Shown: piece after piece, positions 10,447 to 18,889 of the stretch | Layout: each line of letters starts with the position of its first letter | Position numbering within the stretch: the stretch's first letter is position 1 | Assembly: GCA_016868255.1 (NCBI GenBank) | Contig: VGHN01000011.1 | Span: forward strand, 1-42,049 | Direction: 5' to 3' | Source of the DNA: Betaproteobacteria bacterium | GTDB taxonomy: Bacteria; Pseudomonadota; Gammaproteobacteria; Burkholderiales; Burkholderiaceae_A | Length of the DNA stretch: 42,049 nucleotides | Notes under the pieces: generated by a model | Databases searched by the model: none | Seen by the model: only the letters and a program-made list of their open reading frames with translations | What the model was told of the DNA's origin: nothing | Position numbers and translations under genes: made by a program

Positions 10447-11475
10447 ATGCGCTCATTAGTCCGCACCCTTCTGATCGGCGCCCTGATGGCAAGCACCGCC
10501 GCCTGGGCCCAGAAAATACCCCTCTTAGTCTACACGGCCCTGGAAACGGATCAGCTCAAGGCCTACCAGGAAGGCTTCAATAAAGTCCATCCCAATATCG
10601 AAATCAAATGGGTCCGTGACTCCACCGGCGTCATCACCGCAAAACTGTTAGCCGAAAAAGCCAACCCCCAGGCCGATGTGGTCATGGGTGTTGCCGCAAG
10701 CAGTCTTGCCCTGCTGGATCGCAACGGAATGCTTGAGCCCTATGCGCCCAAGAACCTGGCGGCCATTCGCGCCCAGTATCGCGATGCCAAGAGCGTGCCC
10801 ACCTGGTTCGGAATGGATGTCTGGGGTGCGACCATCTGCTTTAACACGGTCGAAGCCCAGAAACGCAATATTCCCAAGCCCGAGACCTGGCAAGACCTCA
10901 CCAAGCCCGTCTACAAAGGCCAGATCGTGATGCCCAATCCGGCCTCAAGCGGCACAGGCTTTTTCGATGTCAACGCATGGCTCACGCTGTTTGGTGATGA
11001 CAATGGCAAAGGTGGTGGCTGGAAGTTCATGGATGGCCTTCATGAAAACATCGCCCAGTACACTCACTCGGGCTCCAAGCCCTGCAACATGGCCTCAAGC
11101 GGCGAATACGTGATGGGAATTTCCTTCGAGTATCGCGCCAACACCAATAAGGCCAAGGGCGCCCCGATCGATCTGGTCTTCCCCAAGGAAGGACTGGGCT
11201 GGGATCTGGAGGCCTTTGCCATTCATAAGGGAACCAAGCAGTTGGATGCAGCGAAAAAACTCGCCGACTGGGCCTCGAGCAAGGAAGCCATGGAGCTATA
11301 TGCCAACAACTTTGCAATCGTCGCAGTTCCGGGCATTGCCAAGCCCCTTCCCAACATCCCGGCCGATTACGAAGCACGTCTGGTCAAGCTTGATTTCAAT
11401 CAGGCTGCCGCCAACCGGGAGCGTGTTCTTGCCGAATGGACCAAGCGCTACGACAGCAAAACGGAAAAACGCTGA
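10447..11475 (+). CDS. phnS: AEP ABC transporter, periplasmic binding protein
   Basis: This 342-residue protein is an extracellular solute-binding protein of the iron/AEP-binding (family 1) group. The start at 10447 follows AAAGGAAAA and opens a signal peptide: a basic MRSLVR, a hydrophobic core, and a cleavage site after AWA near residue 21. The mature part shows family features such as LVYTALE, ADVVMGVAASSLALL and MPNPASSGTGFFDVN (a likely phosphonate-contacting loop). It should capture 2-aminoethylphosphonate in the periplasm and pass it to the permease encoded downstream. It is the first gene of the rightward unit; a hairpin follows it before the ATPase gene. Assignment to AEP rather than another ligand leans on phnW downstream. 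Confidence 0.87.
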   Translation: MRSLVRTLLIGALMASTAAWAQKIPLLVYTALETDQLKAYQEGFNKVHPNIEIKWVRDSTGVITAKLLAEKANPQADVVMGVAASSLALLDRNGMLEPYAPKNLAAIRAQYRDAKSVPTWFGMDVWGATICFNTVEAQKRNIPKPETWQDLTKPVYKGQIVMPNPASSGTGFFDVNAWLTLFGDDNGKGGGWKFMDGLHENIAQYTHSGSKPCNMASSGEYVMGISFEYRANTNKAKGAPIDLVFPKEGLGWDLEAFAIHKGTKQLDAAKKLADWASSKEAMELYANNFAIVAVPGIAKPLPNIPADYEARLVKLDFNQAAANRERVLAEWTKRYDSKTEKR

Positions 11476-11489
11476 TCCGATAAACCGCC

Positions 11490-11517
11490 AGCCGCCAGGC
11501 CCTGCTTGGCGGCTTTT
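11490..11517 (+). terminator. Hairpin with T-run between phnS and phnT
   Basis: An 8-bp perfect stem (AGCCGCCA at 11490-11497 with TGGCGGCT at 11507-11514) has a nine-base loop and ends in TTTT, then CTC. It looks like a partial intrinsic terminator placed between the binding-protein gene and the rest of the operon, and would give more binding protein than ATPase and permease. The short T-run suggests leaky termination. Confidence 0.6.
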
Positions 11518-11528
11518 CTCTGCCCGCC

Positions 11529-12596
11529 ATGCCGGATCACAACTACCTTTCGCTTCGCCATCTCGATAAGAACTTCGGAAGTTTTTCGGCACTAAAAAAC
11601 ATCAGTCTGGATATCCAGGAAGGCGAGTTTGTCTGCTTTCTTGGGCCTTCCGGCTGTGGCAAGACCACACTCCTGAGAATCATTGCAGGCCTTGAGGTGC
11701 AGACTTCGGGCCAGATTTTTCTGCGCGATACCGACATCTCGCGGCGTGCCCCTGCCGAGCGCGACTACGGCATCGTGTTTCAGAGTTACGCGCTTTTCCC
11801 GAACCTGAATGTCTCGGCCAACGTGGCCTACGGACTGGTCAACCGCAAATGGGCCAAGGCCGACCGGGACCGGCGTGTCGGGGAAATTCTGAGTCTCGTG
11901 GGCCTGCCCGGCTCGGAAAAAAAATATCCCAGCCAGTTATCGGGCGGCCAGCAACAGCGCATTGCGCTAGCCCGGGCCCTGGCCACCTCGCCCGGCCTTT
12001 TACTTCTCGATGAACCGCTCTCGGCGCTTGATGCACTCGAGCGCGTGCGCCTGCGCCAGGAGATCCGCCACCTCCAGCAGTCTCTCGGCGTCACCACCAT
12101 CATGGTCACCCATGACCAGGAGGAGGCCATGAGCGTTGCCGACCGCATCGTGGTCATGAATCACGGAACCATAGAGCAGGTGGGAACACCGATTGACATC
12201 TACTGCGAACCGGCAAGTCCTTTCGTGGCCGACTTCGTGGGCAAGGTCAATGTCCTCTCCGGGCACATCGATCAGAGCGGACTGCGGCTTGGCAATCTCA
12301 CGATTCCACTTCCCGCCTCGGTGCGCCCCGCGCAGGCCTTGAACACCAAGGTCTACCTTCGGCCCGAGGATCTGCTGAGCCACACCCATGACGCCTCGGA
12401 TCCCTGCAGTTTCGATGCGGTGATCGATCAGATCGATTTCATGGGTGCCTTCTGCCATGTCCATGTCAGGGCTGCCGATATCGGCAATGAACGCCTCATG
12501 GTGCACCTCACGCTTAATTTTCTGAAAGAAAAAGAACTCCTCGTAGGCTCGCGCCTGCGGCTTAAGCTTAATTCCGACCGCATCAGGCTCTTCTAA
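11529..12596 (+). CDS. phnT: AEP ABC transporter, ATP-binding protein
   Basis: This 355-residue ATPase powers uptake by the AEP transporter from the cytoplasmic side. It shows Walker A GPSGCGKTT (about residues 39-47), a Q-loop in VFQSYALFP, the ABC signature LSGGQQQR (about 137-144), Walker B LLLLDEP, and the switch histidine in VTHDQ. The last third (about 240-355) is the TOBE-like regulatory domain found in the PotA/FbpC/PhnT group. The start at 11529 is 53 bases after phnS, with no clear ribosome binding site. The permease gene follows after 24 bases. Confidence 0.88.
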   Translation: MPDHNYLSLRHLDKNFGSFSALKNISLDIQEGEFVCFLGPSGCGKTTLLRIIAGLEVQTSGQIFLRDTDISRRAPAERDYGIVFQSYALFPNLNVSANVAYGLVNRKWAKADRDRRVGEILSLVGLPGSEKKYPSQLSGGQQQRIALARALATSPGLLLLDEPLSALDALERVRLRQEIRHLQQSLGVTTIMVTHDQEEAMSVADRIVVMNHGTIEQVGTPIDIYCEPASPFVADFVGKVNVLSGHIDQSGLRLGNLTIPLPASVRPAQALNTKVYLRPEDLLSHTHDASDPCSFDAVIDQIDFMGAFCHVHVRAADIGNERLMVHLTLNFLKEKELLVGSRLRLKLNSDRIRLF

Positions 12597-12620
12597 GAGT
12601 GCCTGCGGTCTGACTGCCTC

Positions 12621-14318
12621 ATGAACCTCCTTAGCCTCCCGCTTCGACAACAGATCCACTGGTCGGATCGGCTGGCCCATGTGCTGTTGGGGTTCGTCTT
12701 TGTGGCCATGCTGATCTTTCTGGGGGCGCCACTTTTTGCAATCCTTGAGCAGGCCACGGAAGATGCCCAGGGCAAGTTTGTCGGGCTCTACAACTTTGTC
12801 ACCTATGCCAAGACGCCCTCACTGCTCAATAGCCTATGGAATAGCCTCTGGGTCTCGGCCCTGGTCACGGCGATCATCGTTCCCGTAGCGTTTTGTTTTG
12901 CCTACTCGCTGACCCGCTCCTGCATGCGGGCAAAGCCCGTCTTTCGCGCAATCACGCTCATTCCACTTTTTGCGCCTACCCTGCTTTTTGCCATTGCCCT
13001 GATCTACTGGTTTGGCAATCAGGGACTTATGAAGGGATTCATGCAGGCGCTTGGAATCCGCCAGATCTATGGCGCGCCGGGAATCATCATGGCCGAGTGT
13101 TTTGCCGTACTGCCCCATGCCATGATGATTCTGGTGACCGCACTCTCCCTTGCCGATGCCCGTCTCTATGAGGCGGCCAACGCCCTGGGCACGAGCACCT
13201 GGCGCAAATTTTTCACCATCACGCTTCCCTCGGCCAAATACGGACTCATTTCGGCAGCCCTGGTAAGCTTTACCCTGGTGATCACCGACTTTGGGATTCC
13301 CAAGGTGATCGGTGGCAACTTCAACATGCTCGCCACCGATATCTTCAAGCTGGTGATTGGCCAGCAGGATTTCTCAAAGGGTGCCGTGGTTGCCATGCTC
13401 TTGCTTGCGCCTGCGGGGCTGACCTTTCTGGTGGACCGGATCGTGAGTGCGCGGCAGACCGCCGCCCTGGGTGCGCGCGCCGTACCCTATCACCCAAGGC
13501 CCGCCCCGCTCTTTGACCGGCTCATGACGCTCTATTGCGTGGTGGTGGCCGTGGCCATGCTTGGCATGCTGGGCATGGCCATCTTTGCGTCCTTTGCCAA
13601 CTTCTGGCCGTATAACCTCACGCCTAGCCTTCGCCACTACAAGATCGGTCTCTTTGACGGCGGCGTGGCGGGCGGCTTTGTCAATAGCCTAAAGATGGCC
13701 ACGGGCACCGCCTTTTTCGGCGCGATTCTTGTGTTTTGCACGGCCTATCTGCTTGAGAAAACCAGAGGCGCAGTCATCTTTCGCATGCCCCTTCAGATCA
13801 TGGTGATGCTGCCCATGGCTGTCCCGGGCCTCGTGCTTGGCCTAGGCTACATCTTCTTTTTCAATTCTCCGCACAACCCCTTAAACGTGCTTTATCAGAG
13901 CATCACACTGCTCACCCTGTGCACGATTGTTCACTTCTACACCACGGGGCATCTGACGGCGACGACCGCGCTAAAGTCCCTTGATGCCGAATTCGAGACG
14001 GTGAGCGCCTCGCTCAAGGTCCCCTTCTACAAAACCTTCTGGCGCGTGACCCTGCCCATCTGCGCACCGGCGGTGATCGACATCGCACGATACTTTTTTG
14101 TCAATGCCATGACCACCATCTCGGCCGTTGTCTTTCTTTATTCTCCGGACACCAAGGTCGCCTCAATTGCCATTCTCAATCTCGATGAGGCGGGCGAAAT
14201 CGGGGCGGCCGCCGCCATGGCCGTGCTGATTGTGGTTGTCTGCATGACGGTGACCGCGATTTTTGCAATCCTTGACTCCATCATTCAGCGCCGCACCCAG
14301 GCCTGGCGGCGCCGATAG
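12621..14318 (+). CDS. phnU: AEP ABC transporter, fused double permease
   Basis: This 565-residue inner-membrane permease contains two MetI-like permease halves in one chain, so it can form the whole channel without a second subunit. Each half has an EAA loop that docks the ATPase: [20 protein letters not shown] (near residues 190-210) and [18 protein letters not shown] (near 463-480). About twelve hydrophobic segments are visible. Fused permeases of this form are known in the AEP and ferric-iron transporter groups; the neighbouring phnS, phnT and phnW decide for AEP. The distance to phnW is 43 bases. Confidence 0.87.
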   Translation: MNLLSLPLRQQIHWSDRLAHVLLGFVFVAMLIFLGAPLFAILEQATEDAQGKFVGLYNFVTYAKTPSLLNSLWNSLWVSALVTAIIVPVAFCFAYSLTRSCMRAKPVFRAITLIPLFAPTLLFAIALIYWFGNQGLMKGFMQALGIRQIYGAPGIIMAECFAVLPHAMMILVTALSLADARLYEAANALGTSTWRKFFTITLPSAKYGLISAALVSFTLVITDFGIPKVIGGNFNMLATDIFKLVIGQQDFSKGAVVAMLLLAPAGLTFLVDRIVSARQTAALGARAVPYHPRPAPLFDRLMTLYCVVVAVAMLGMLGMAIFASFANFWPYNLTPSLRHYKIGLFDGGVAGGFVNSLKMATGTAFFGAILVFCTAYLLEKTRGAVIFRMPLQIMVMLPMAVPGLVLGLGYIFFFNSPHNPLNVLYQSITLLTLCTIVHFYTTGHLTATTALKSLDAEFETVSASLKVPFYKTFWRVTLPICAPAVIDIARYFFVNAMTTISAVVFLYSPDTKVASIAILNLDEAGEIGAAAAMAVLIVVVCMTVTAIFAILDSIIQRRTQAWRRR

Positions 14319-14361
14319 AGGGCGTTTACCCATCCGTTTTCCACCCACACCCGGACCCATC

Positions 14362-15477
14362 ATGAACCGAGACCCTATATTGCTCACCCCCGGACCGCTG
14401 ACCACATCGCTCAGAACCAAGGTGGCGATGCTTCGAGACTGGGGATCCTGGGACAGCGACTTCAATGCTGTAACGGCAGGCGTGCGAAAAAGCCTTCTGG
14501 ATATCGTGCACGGGCATGAAAGCCATGTGGTCGTTCCCCTGCAGGGCAGTGGCACCTTTAGCGTTGAGGCGGCAGTTGAAACCATCGTTCCGCGCACCGG
14601 CCATGTGCTCGTTCTCGATAACGGGGCGTACTGTAAGCGCGCTGCCAAACTCACCACCCTCATGGGCAGGAAATGCACTCTGCTTCCCTTCGAAGAGGCC
14701 CAGGCGGTGCCGCCCACTGCCCTCGAGCGGAAGTTAAAAGAGGACCCAAGCATCACCCATGTGATCCTGATTCATTGCGAGACCGGCACGGGAGTTTTAA
14801 ATCCGCTTGCCGAAATCTCCGCAATCTGTGAGGCCCACGGCAAGGGCCTCATTGTGGATGCCATGAGTTCCTTTGCGGCCCTGCCGATTGACGCACGGAC
14901 CATGCCCTTTGATGCGCTGATTGCCGCAAGCGGAAAATGCCTCGAGGGTGTCCCCGGCATGGGTTTTGTGTTTATTCGCAAATCCCTGATCGATCAGTGT
15001 GCCGGCAATAGCCTATCGCTTGCCATGGATCTCCACGACCAGTATGTCTATATGGAAAAAACCGGCCAGTGGCGCTTTACGCCCCCCACCCATGTGGTGG
15101 TGGCACTTGCCGAGGCCATTGCGCAGTTCGAAGAAGAAGGCGGCCAGCCCGCCCGGCTCGCCCGCTATCGCAGAAATTACAAAATCCTGGTGCAGGGCTT
15201 ACAAAAACTGGGCCTAAAGCCGTTTCTGGATCCGGCCATTCAGGCGCCTATCATCGTGACGTTTCATGCGCCTGCCGACCCGCGCTACGACTTCAAGAAG
15301 TTCTATGACGCCACCAAACGCCAGGGCATTATCATTTACCCCGGAAAACTCACCCAGATCGAGACCTTCCGCGTTGGCTGTATCGGCGCCATCAACGACG
15401 TGGAAATGAAGCAAAGCATTAACGCCATCGGCCAGGCCCTGGCCGAGCTCGGTGTCTCTGTTGGCACAGGAAAATAA
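14362..15477 (+). CDS. phnW: 2-aminoethylphosphonate-pyruvate transaminase
   Basis: This 371-residue PLP enzyme moves the amino group of AEP to pyruvate, giving phosphonoacetaldehyde and alanine, the first step of the hydrolytic AEP route. The fold-type I class V features are clear: [10 protein letters not shown] at the start, [22 protein letters not shown], Asp166 in IVDAMSSF (pyridine nitrogen partner) and the PLP lysine Lys192 in [11 protein letters not shown]. The equivalent residues in the Salmonella enzyme are Asp168 and Lys194, as I recall. The start at 14362 fits the usual family length of about 370; an in-frame extension upstream overlaps the permease gene and is unlikely. It acts with PhnY and PhnA encoded to the left. 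Confidence 0.94.
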   Translation: MNRDPILLTPGPLTTSLRTKVAMLRDWGSWDSDFNAVTAGVRKSLLDIVHGHESHVVVPLQGSGTFSVEAAVETIVPRTGHVLVLDNGAYCKRAAKLTTLMGRKCTLLPFEEAQAVPPTALERKLKEDPSITHVILIHCETGTGVLNPLAEISAICEAHGKGLIVDAMSSFAALPIDARTMPFDALIAASGKCLEGVPGMGFVFIRKSLIDQCAGNSLSLAMDLHDQYVYMEKTGQWRFTPPTHVVVALAEAIAQFEEEGGQPARLARYRRNYKILVQGLQKLGLKPFLDPAIQAPIIVTFHAPADPRYDFKKFYDATKRQGIIIYPGKLTQIETFRVGCIGAINDVEMKQSINAIGQALAELGVSVGTGK

Positions 15478-15513
15478 ACGCGGTATTAGCCCGCGCTGGT
15501 GAAAGGAAACAAC

Positions 15514-16887
15514 ATGGCGGCAGTCCGTGATTCATCGGTTCTTGAAAAACTCAAGCGCAGTAAGTCAGCCAAGGTAAAGCTTGCCGTCAGCGATATCGAC
15601 GGCATTCTGCGCGGCAAATACATGGCCATGGAGAAATTCCTTGGTGTGGCCCAGCCCCACCCCCATGGCGGATTCGGTTTCTGCGACGTGGTTTTTGGCT
15701 GGGACTCTTCCGACCAGTGTTACGACAACACCCAGGTCACCGGCTGGCAGCACGGCTTTCCAGATTCGCTGGCCCGCATCGATCTCGATACCGCCCGTGA
15801 AGTCCCCTGGGACAACAACGTGCCCTTTTTTCTTGGGGAGTTCGTCAACCCCGATGGCTCACCGTACCCCGTCTGTCCGCGGCAGACACTGCGGCGTGTT
15901 TTAAAGCGTGCCGAAAAACTCGGCCTGATTCCTATGTGCGGCATGGAATTCGAGTGGTTTAATTTTCTCGAGACCCCCCAGAGCTGGGCAAGCAAAAAAG
16001 GGGTTGCGCCTGAGCCGCTTACGCCGGGAATGTTTGGCTACTCTCTGCTTCGAATGAACCAGAACCGGGGGTTCGTCAACGCGCTGATGGATGAACTCGC
16101 CCTCTTTGGCGTTCCCCTTGAGGCACTGCACACCGAGACCGGCCCGGGTGTTTTTGAGGCCGCCATCGCATTTGGCCCTGCCCTAGAGCAGGCGGACCGC
16201 TCGATTCTCTTTAAGACTGCAGTCAAGGAGATCGGAGCCCGCTTTGGCATCATGCCCAGCTTCATGGCCAAGTGGAGCCAGGCCTATCCCGGATGCAGTG
16301 GCCATGTGCATCAGAGCCTGAGTGATGGCAAAAAAAATCTTTTTGCCGATGCCAAGGGCCGCCACGGCATGAGCCGGCTCTTCGAGAGCTATCTCGCAGG
16401 CCAGGTGGCCTGTCTTATGGAATTTGCGCCCATGCTCTGGCCCACCATCAATAGCTACAAGCGTCTGGTTGACGGATTCTGGGCGCCAGTCAAACCCACC
16501 TGGGGTGTCGACAACCGCACCGCGAGTTTCCGCGTGCTCACCGCATCAGCCAAATCCACCCGGCTTGAGACGCGCTGTCCAGGTGCCGATGTCAACCCCT
16601 ATCTCGCCATGGCCGCCGTCATCGCCGCGGGCGTCTATGGCGTTGAAAAGGATCTCAAGCTCACCATGCCGCCCATCACCGGCACCAACAAAGGCGCGGA
16701 AAAGATTCCCCGTGCACCACGCACACTGATGGAGACCACGCGGATATTCAAATCCTCGGATATCGCGCGCGACTTTCTGGGCGATACGTTCGTGGATCAC
16801 TTCGCAGCCACCCGCGACTGGGAGTGGCGCCAGTGGCTCGATGGCGTGACCGACTGGGAGCTCAAACGCTACTTCGAGATCATCTAA
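15514..16887 (+). CDS. Glutamine-synthetase-like gamma-glutamyl-amine ligase
   Basis: This 457-residue protein keeps the whole GS active site: Glu145/Glu147 in MEFEWFN, Glu208 and Glu215 in HTETGPGVFE, the GHVHQSL nucleotide/metal loop (near 263-269), DNRTASFRV, and ETRCPGADVNPYLA. It lacks the adenylylation tyrosine motif (NLYDLPPEE) of housekeeping GlnA; the corresponding place reads PPITGTNKGAEKIP. It therefore resembles PuuA, IpuC and GlnA4, which join glutamate to an amine. It is followed by Fe-alcohol dehydrogenase, gamma-glutamyl hydrolase and aldehyde dehydrogenase genes, an order that fits glutamylation of an amino alcohol such as ethanolamine. The start at 15514 follows AAAGGAAA. 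The amine substrate is inferred from context only. Confidence 0.82.
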   Translation: MAAVRDSSVLEKLKRSKSAKVKLAVSDIDGILRGKYMAMEKFLGVAQPHPHGGFGFCDVVFGWDSSDQCYDNTQVTGWQHGFPDSLARIDLDTAREVPWDNNVPFFLGEFVNPDGSPYPVCPRQTLRRVLKRAEKLGLIPMCGMEFEWFNFLETPQSWASKKGVAPEPLTPGMFGYSLLRMNQNRGFVNALMDELALFGVPLEALHTETGPGVFEAAIAFGPALEQADRSILFKTAVKEIGARFGIMPSFMAKWSQAYPGCSGHVHQSLSDGKKNLFADAKGRHGMSRLFESYLAGQVACLMEFAPMLWPTINSYKRLVDGFWAPVKPTWGVDNRTASFRVLTASAKSTRLETRCPGADVNPYLAMAAVIAAGVYGVEKDLKLTMPPITGTNKGAEKIPRAPRTLMETTRIFKSSDIARDFLGDTFVDHFAATRDWEWRQWLDGVTDWELKRYFEII

Positions 16888-18020
16888 TGACTATTCATCA
16901 GTTTTCTTTTCCGACCGCAATCCATTTCGGCGACGGTGCACGGAGACGTGTTGCCGCCCATCTGGCCTCGCAGGGCATTGGCAGGCCTCTTGTGGTGACC
17001 GACCGGGGCCTGGCGGGCCTGCCGGTTTTTGCGCAATTCATTGGCTTGCTTGCCGATCTGGATGTCGCCACCTTTGGCGGCGTATTCGGAAACCCCACGC
17101 GCCAGCAGGTAATCGAGGGGGCCAAGGCCTTTAACGCGCACAAGGCTGATGCCGTGATTGGCATTGGCGGCGGTGCGGCCATGGACGTGGCAAAAGTCGT
17201 GGGCCTGGCAGCCACACACCCGGGCGACATTCTGGAGTACGCCTGGGACCATCCCGGCGTGCGGACAATCAGCGGCGATCTGCCCTACTTCGTGGCCATT
17301 CCCACCACATCGGGAACGGGATCGGAAGTGGGCCGTTCAAGCGTCATCAGCGAAGACGACACCCATCACAAACGCGTGATCTTTAACCCCCGGCTTTTGG
17401 CCAAGGCGGTTTTCGCAGACCCGGAACTCACGCTTGGCCTGCCGCCTGCGGTGACTGCGGCCACGGGAATGGATGCCTTAACCCATAACGTCGAGAGCTA
17501 TCTCTCTCCGGCCTACCATCCGCTTTGCGATGCCATTGCGCTTGAAGGCACCCGCATCGCGGCAGGGGCACTTGCCAGGGCCGTAAAAAACCCCACGGAT
17601 CTCAAGGCGCGGGGCGACATGATGATGTCCTCGATGATGGGGGCTATTGCCTTTCAGAAAGATCTCGGCGCGGTGCACTCCTGCGCACACGCCCTGGGCG
17701 CCGTCTGCGACATGCACCATGGTCTGGCCAACGCGCTTATGATCGATACCGTCATGGCGTGGAATTTTCCTTCCGCTCAAGAAAAATTTGCATCCCTTGC
17801 ACACGCCTGCGGGCTCAAATCGGGTGCCGAGTTTGTACCCTGGCTTTCTAGCCTAAAGGCCGAGATCGGAATCACGGGCCCGCTTTCTGCCCACGGGGTG
17901 ACCGCGGCACACCTTCCAAGACTTGTGGAGATTGCCACCCACGACATCTGCCATCAGACCAACCCCCAGCCGTGCACCTCGGCAGACTTTGAACGCCTCT
18001 TTGCGCAGGCCCTGAACTGA
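16887..18020 (+). CDS. Iron-containing alcohol dehydrogenase
   Basis: This 377-residue group III alcohol dehydrogenase shows the NAD-binding GIGGGAAMD (about 92-100), PTTSGTGSEV, and metal ligands Asp196 and His200 in DALTHNVE, His264 or His268 in AVHSCAHALG, and His278 in MHHGLANAL. It oxidises a primary alcohol to an aldehyde. Its ATG overlaps the stop of the ligase gene by one base, which indicates tight coupling. In this operon the likely substrate is a gamma-glutamylated amino alcohol, the product of the ligase. A dehydrogenase in this place, rather than the flavin oxidase (PuuB) of putrescine operons, argues that the original amine carries a hydroxyl group. A hydroxylated aminophosphonate is a less likely alternative. 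Confidence 0.85.
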   Translation: MTIHQFSFPTAIHFGDGARRRVAAHLASQGIGRPLVVTDRGLAGLPVFAQFIGLLADLDVATFGGVFGNPTRQQVIEGAKAFNAHKADAVIGIGGGAAMDVAKVVGLAATHPGDILEYAWDHPGVRTISGDLPYFVAIPTTSGTGSEVGRSSVISEDDTHHKRVIFNPRLLAKAVFADPELTLGLPPAVTAATGMDALTHNVESYLSPAYHPLCDAIALEGTRIAAGALARAVKNPTDLKARGDMMMSSMMGAIAFQKDLGAVHSCAHALGAVCDMHHGLANALMIDTVMAWNFPSAQEKFASLAHACGLKSGAEFVPWLSSLKAEIGITGPLSAHGVTAAHLPRLVEIATHDICHQTNPQPCTSADFERLFAQALN

Positions 18021-18022
18021 TC

Positions 18023-18850
18023 ATGTCCTCAAAGAGTACTCCCTTAAAGATTGGCGTCTCGGCCTGTTTTTTCCATCCGGATCCCGAGCGTCCGATCTTC
18101 ACGGGAAAGACACTGCAGTATCTCGAACAATCCATGGCCCACTGGCTCATGACACATGGCGCCATGCCGGTCATGATTCCCGCGCCGATTCAGGGCAAGC
18201 AAGGCGGACCGCTCGAAGAAGACTACGCCCACTGGCTCGATGGCCTGCTTCTCGGGGGCGGCTCCGATGTCTGGCCAGGCAGTTACAACGAGACCCCGAT
18301 CGATGCGCGCTGGCAGGGAGACCGCATCCGCGACGAATACGAAAAACGACTGCTCAAGGCGTTTATCGAGCACCGCAAACCCGTCTTCGGCGTCTGCCGC
18401 GGTCTTCAACTGATCAATGTGGCCTTCGGGGGAACGCTTTATCAGGACATCGCAACCCAGCGGCCCGACGCGCTCAAGCACCGCGATCCTATTGCCTATG
18501 ACCGCAACTTCCATGATCTGCGGATCGAGCCGGACTCCCGGCTTGCGAGGCTGATTGGCGATCAGGCCCGGGGCGCAGAAAAGGCTGGGAAAACCGCGGG
18601 TTTCTCTGGCGATCTTCTGGTCAAGGTCAATAGCGTTCACCACCAGGCCATCAAGGATCTTGCAAAAGAGTTTGTGGTCGAGGCCCGATGCTCGCACGAT
18701 GAAATCATCGAGGCCATCCGATGGAGAGGCGATGGCTATCTGGCCGCAGTCCAGTGGCACCCGGAATTCCACCGTGCCGAGCACGAAACCCTCAACGACT
18801 CACCCCTTCTGCAGGATTTTCTATCGGCAGTGGCCGAGCAGAAAAGCTAG
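18023..18850 (+). CDS. Gamma-glutamyl hydrolase (PuuD-like, class I amidotransferase fold)
   Basis: This 275-residue protein of peptidase family C26 has the nucleophile Cys125 in FGVCRGLQLINVAFGG and the His-Glu pair in AVQWHPEF (near residues 243-246). It also has LLLGGGSDVWP, the oxyanion loop region. PuuD-type enzymes release glutamate from gamma-glutamyl amino acids. Here it would free the oxidised product, for example glycine from gamma-glutamylglycine if the substrate was ethanolamine, and recycle glutamate. It starts three bases after the alcohol dehydrogenase gene. Confidence 0.83.
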   Translation: MSSKSTPLKIGVSACFFHPDPERPIFTGKTLQYLEQSMAHWLMTHGAMPVMIPAPIQGKQGGPLEEDYAHWLDGLLLGGGSDVWPGSYNETPIDARWQGDRIRDEYEKRLLKAFIEHRKPVFGVCRGLQLINVAFGGTLYQDIATQRPDALKHRDPIAYDRNFHDLRIEPDSRLARLIGDQARGAEKAGKTAGFSGDLLVKVNSVHHQAIKDLAKEFVVEARCSHDEIIEAIRWRGDGYLAAVQWHPEFHRAEHETLNDSPLLQDFLSAVAEQKS

Positions 18851-18889
18851 TGCAGGCATCGTTTTAACCCGACTGCTTTTTTTATCTTC

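Noticed and set aside
15514-16887. Housekeeping glutamine synthetase GlnA
   Set aside because: The adenylylation tyrosine motif is absent, and the gene is embedded with alcohol and aldehyde dehydrogenases and a gamma-glutamyl hydrolase rather than with ntrB/ntrC.
18044-18784. Open frame of 246 codons antisense to the gamma-glutamyl hydrolase
   Set aside because: It is the shadow of a well-supported gene on the other strand, with no recognisable fold. The same applies to long antisense frames at 7376-8194, 12000-12680, 30191-30892 and 33548-34120.
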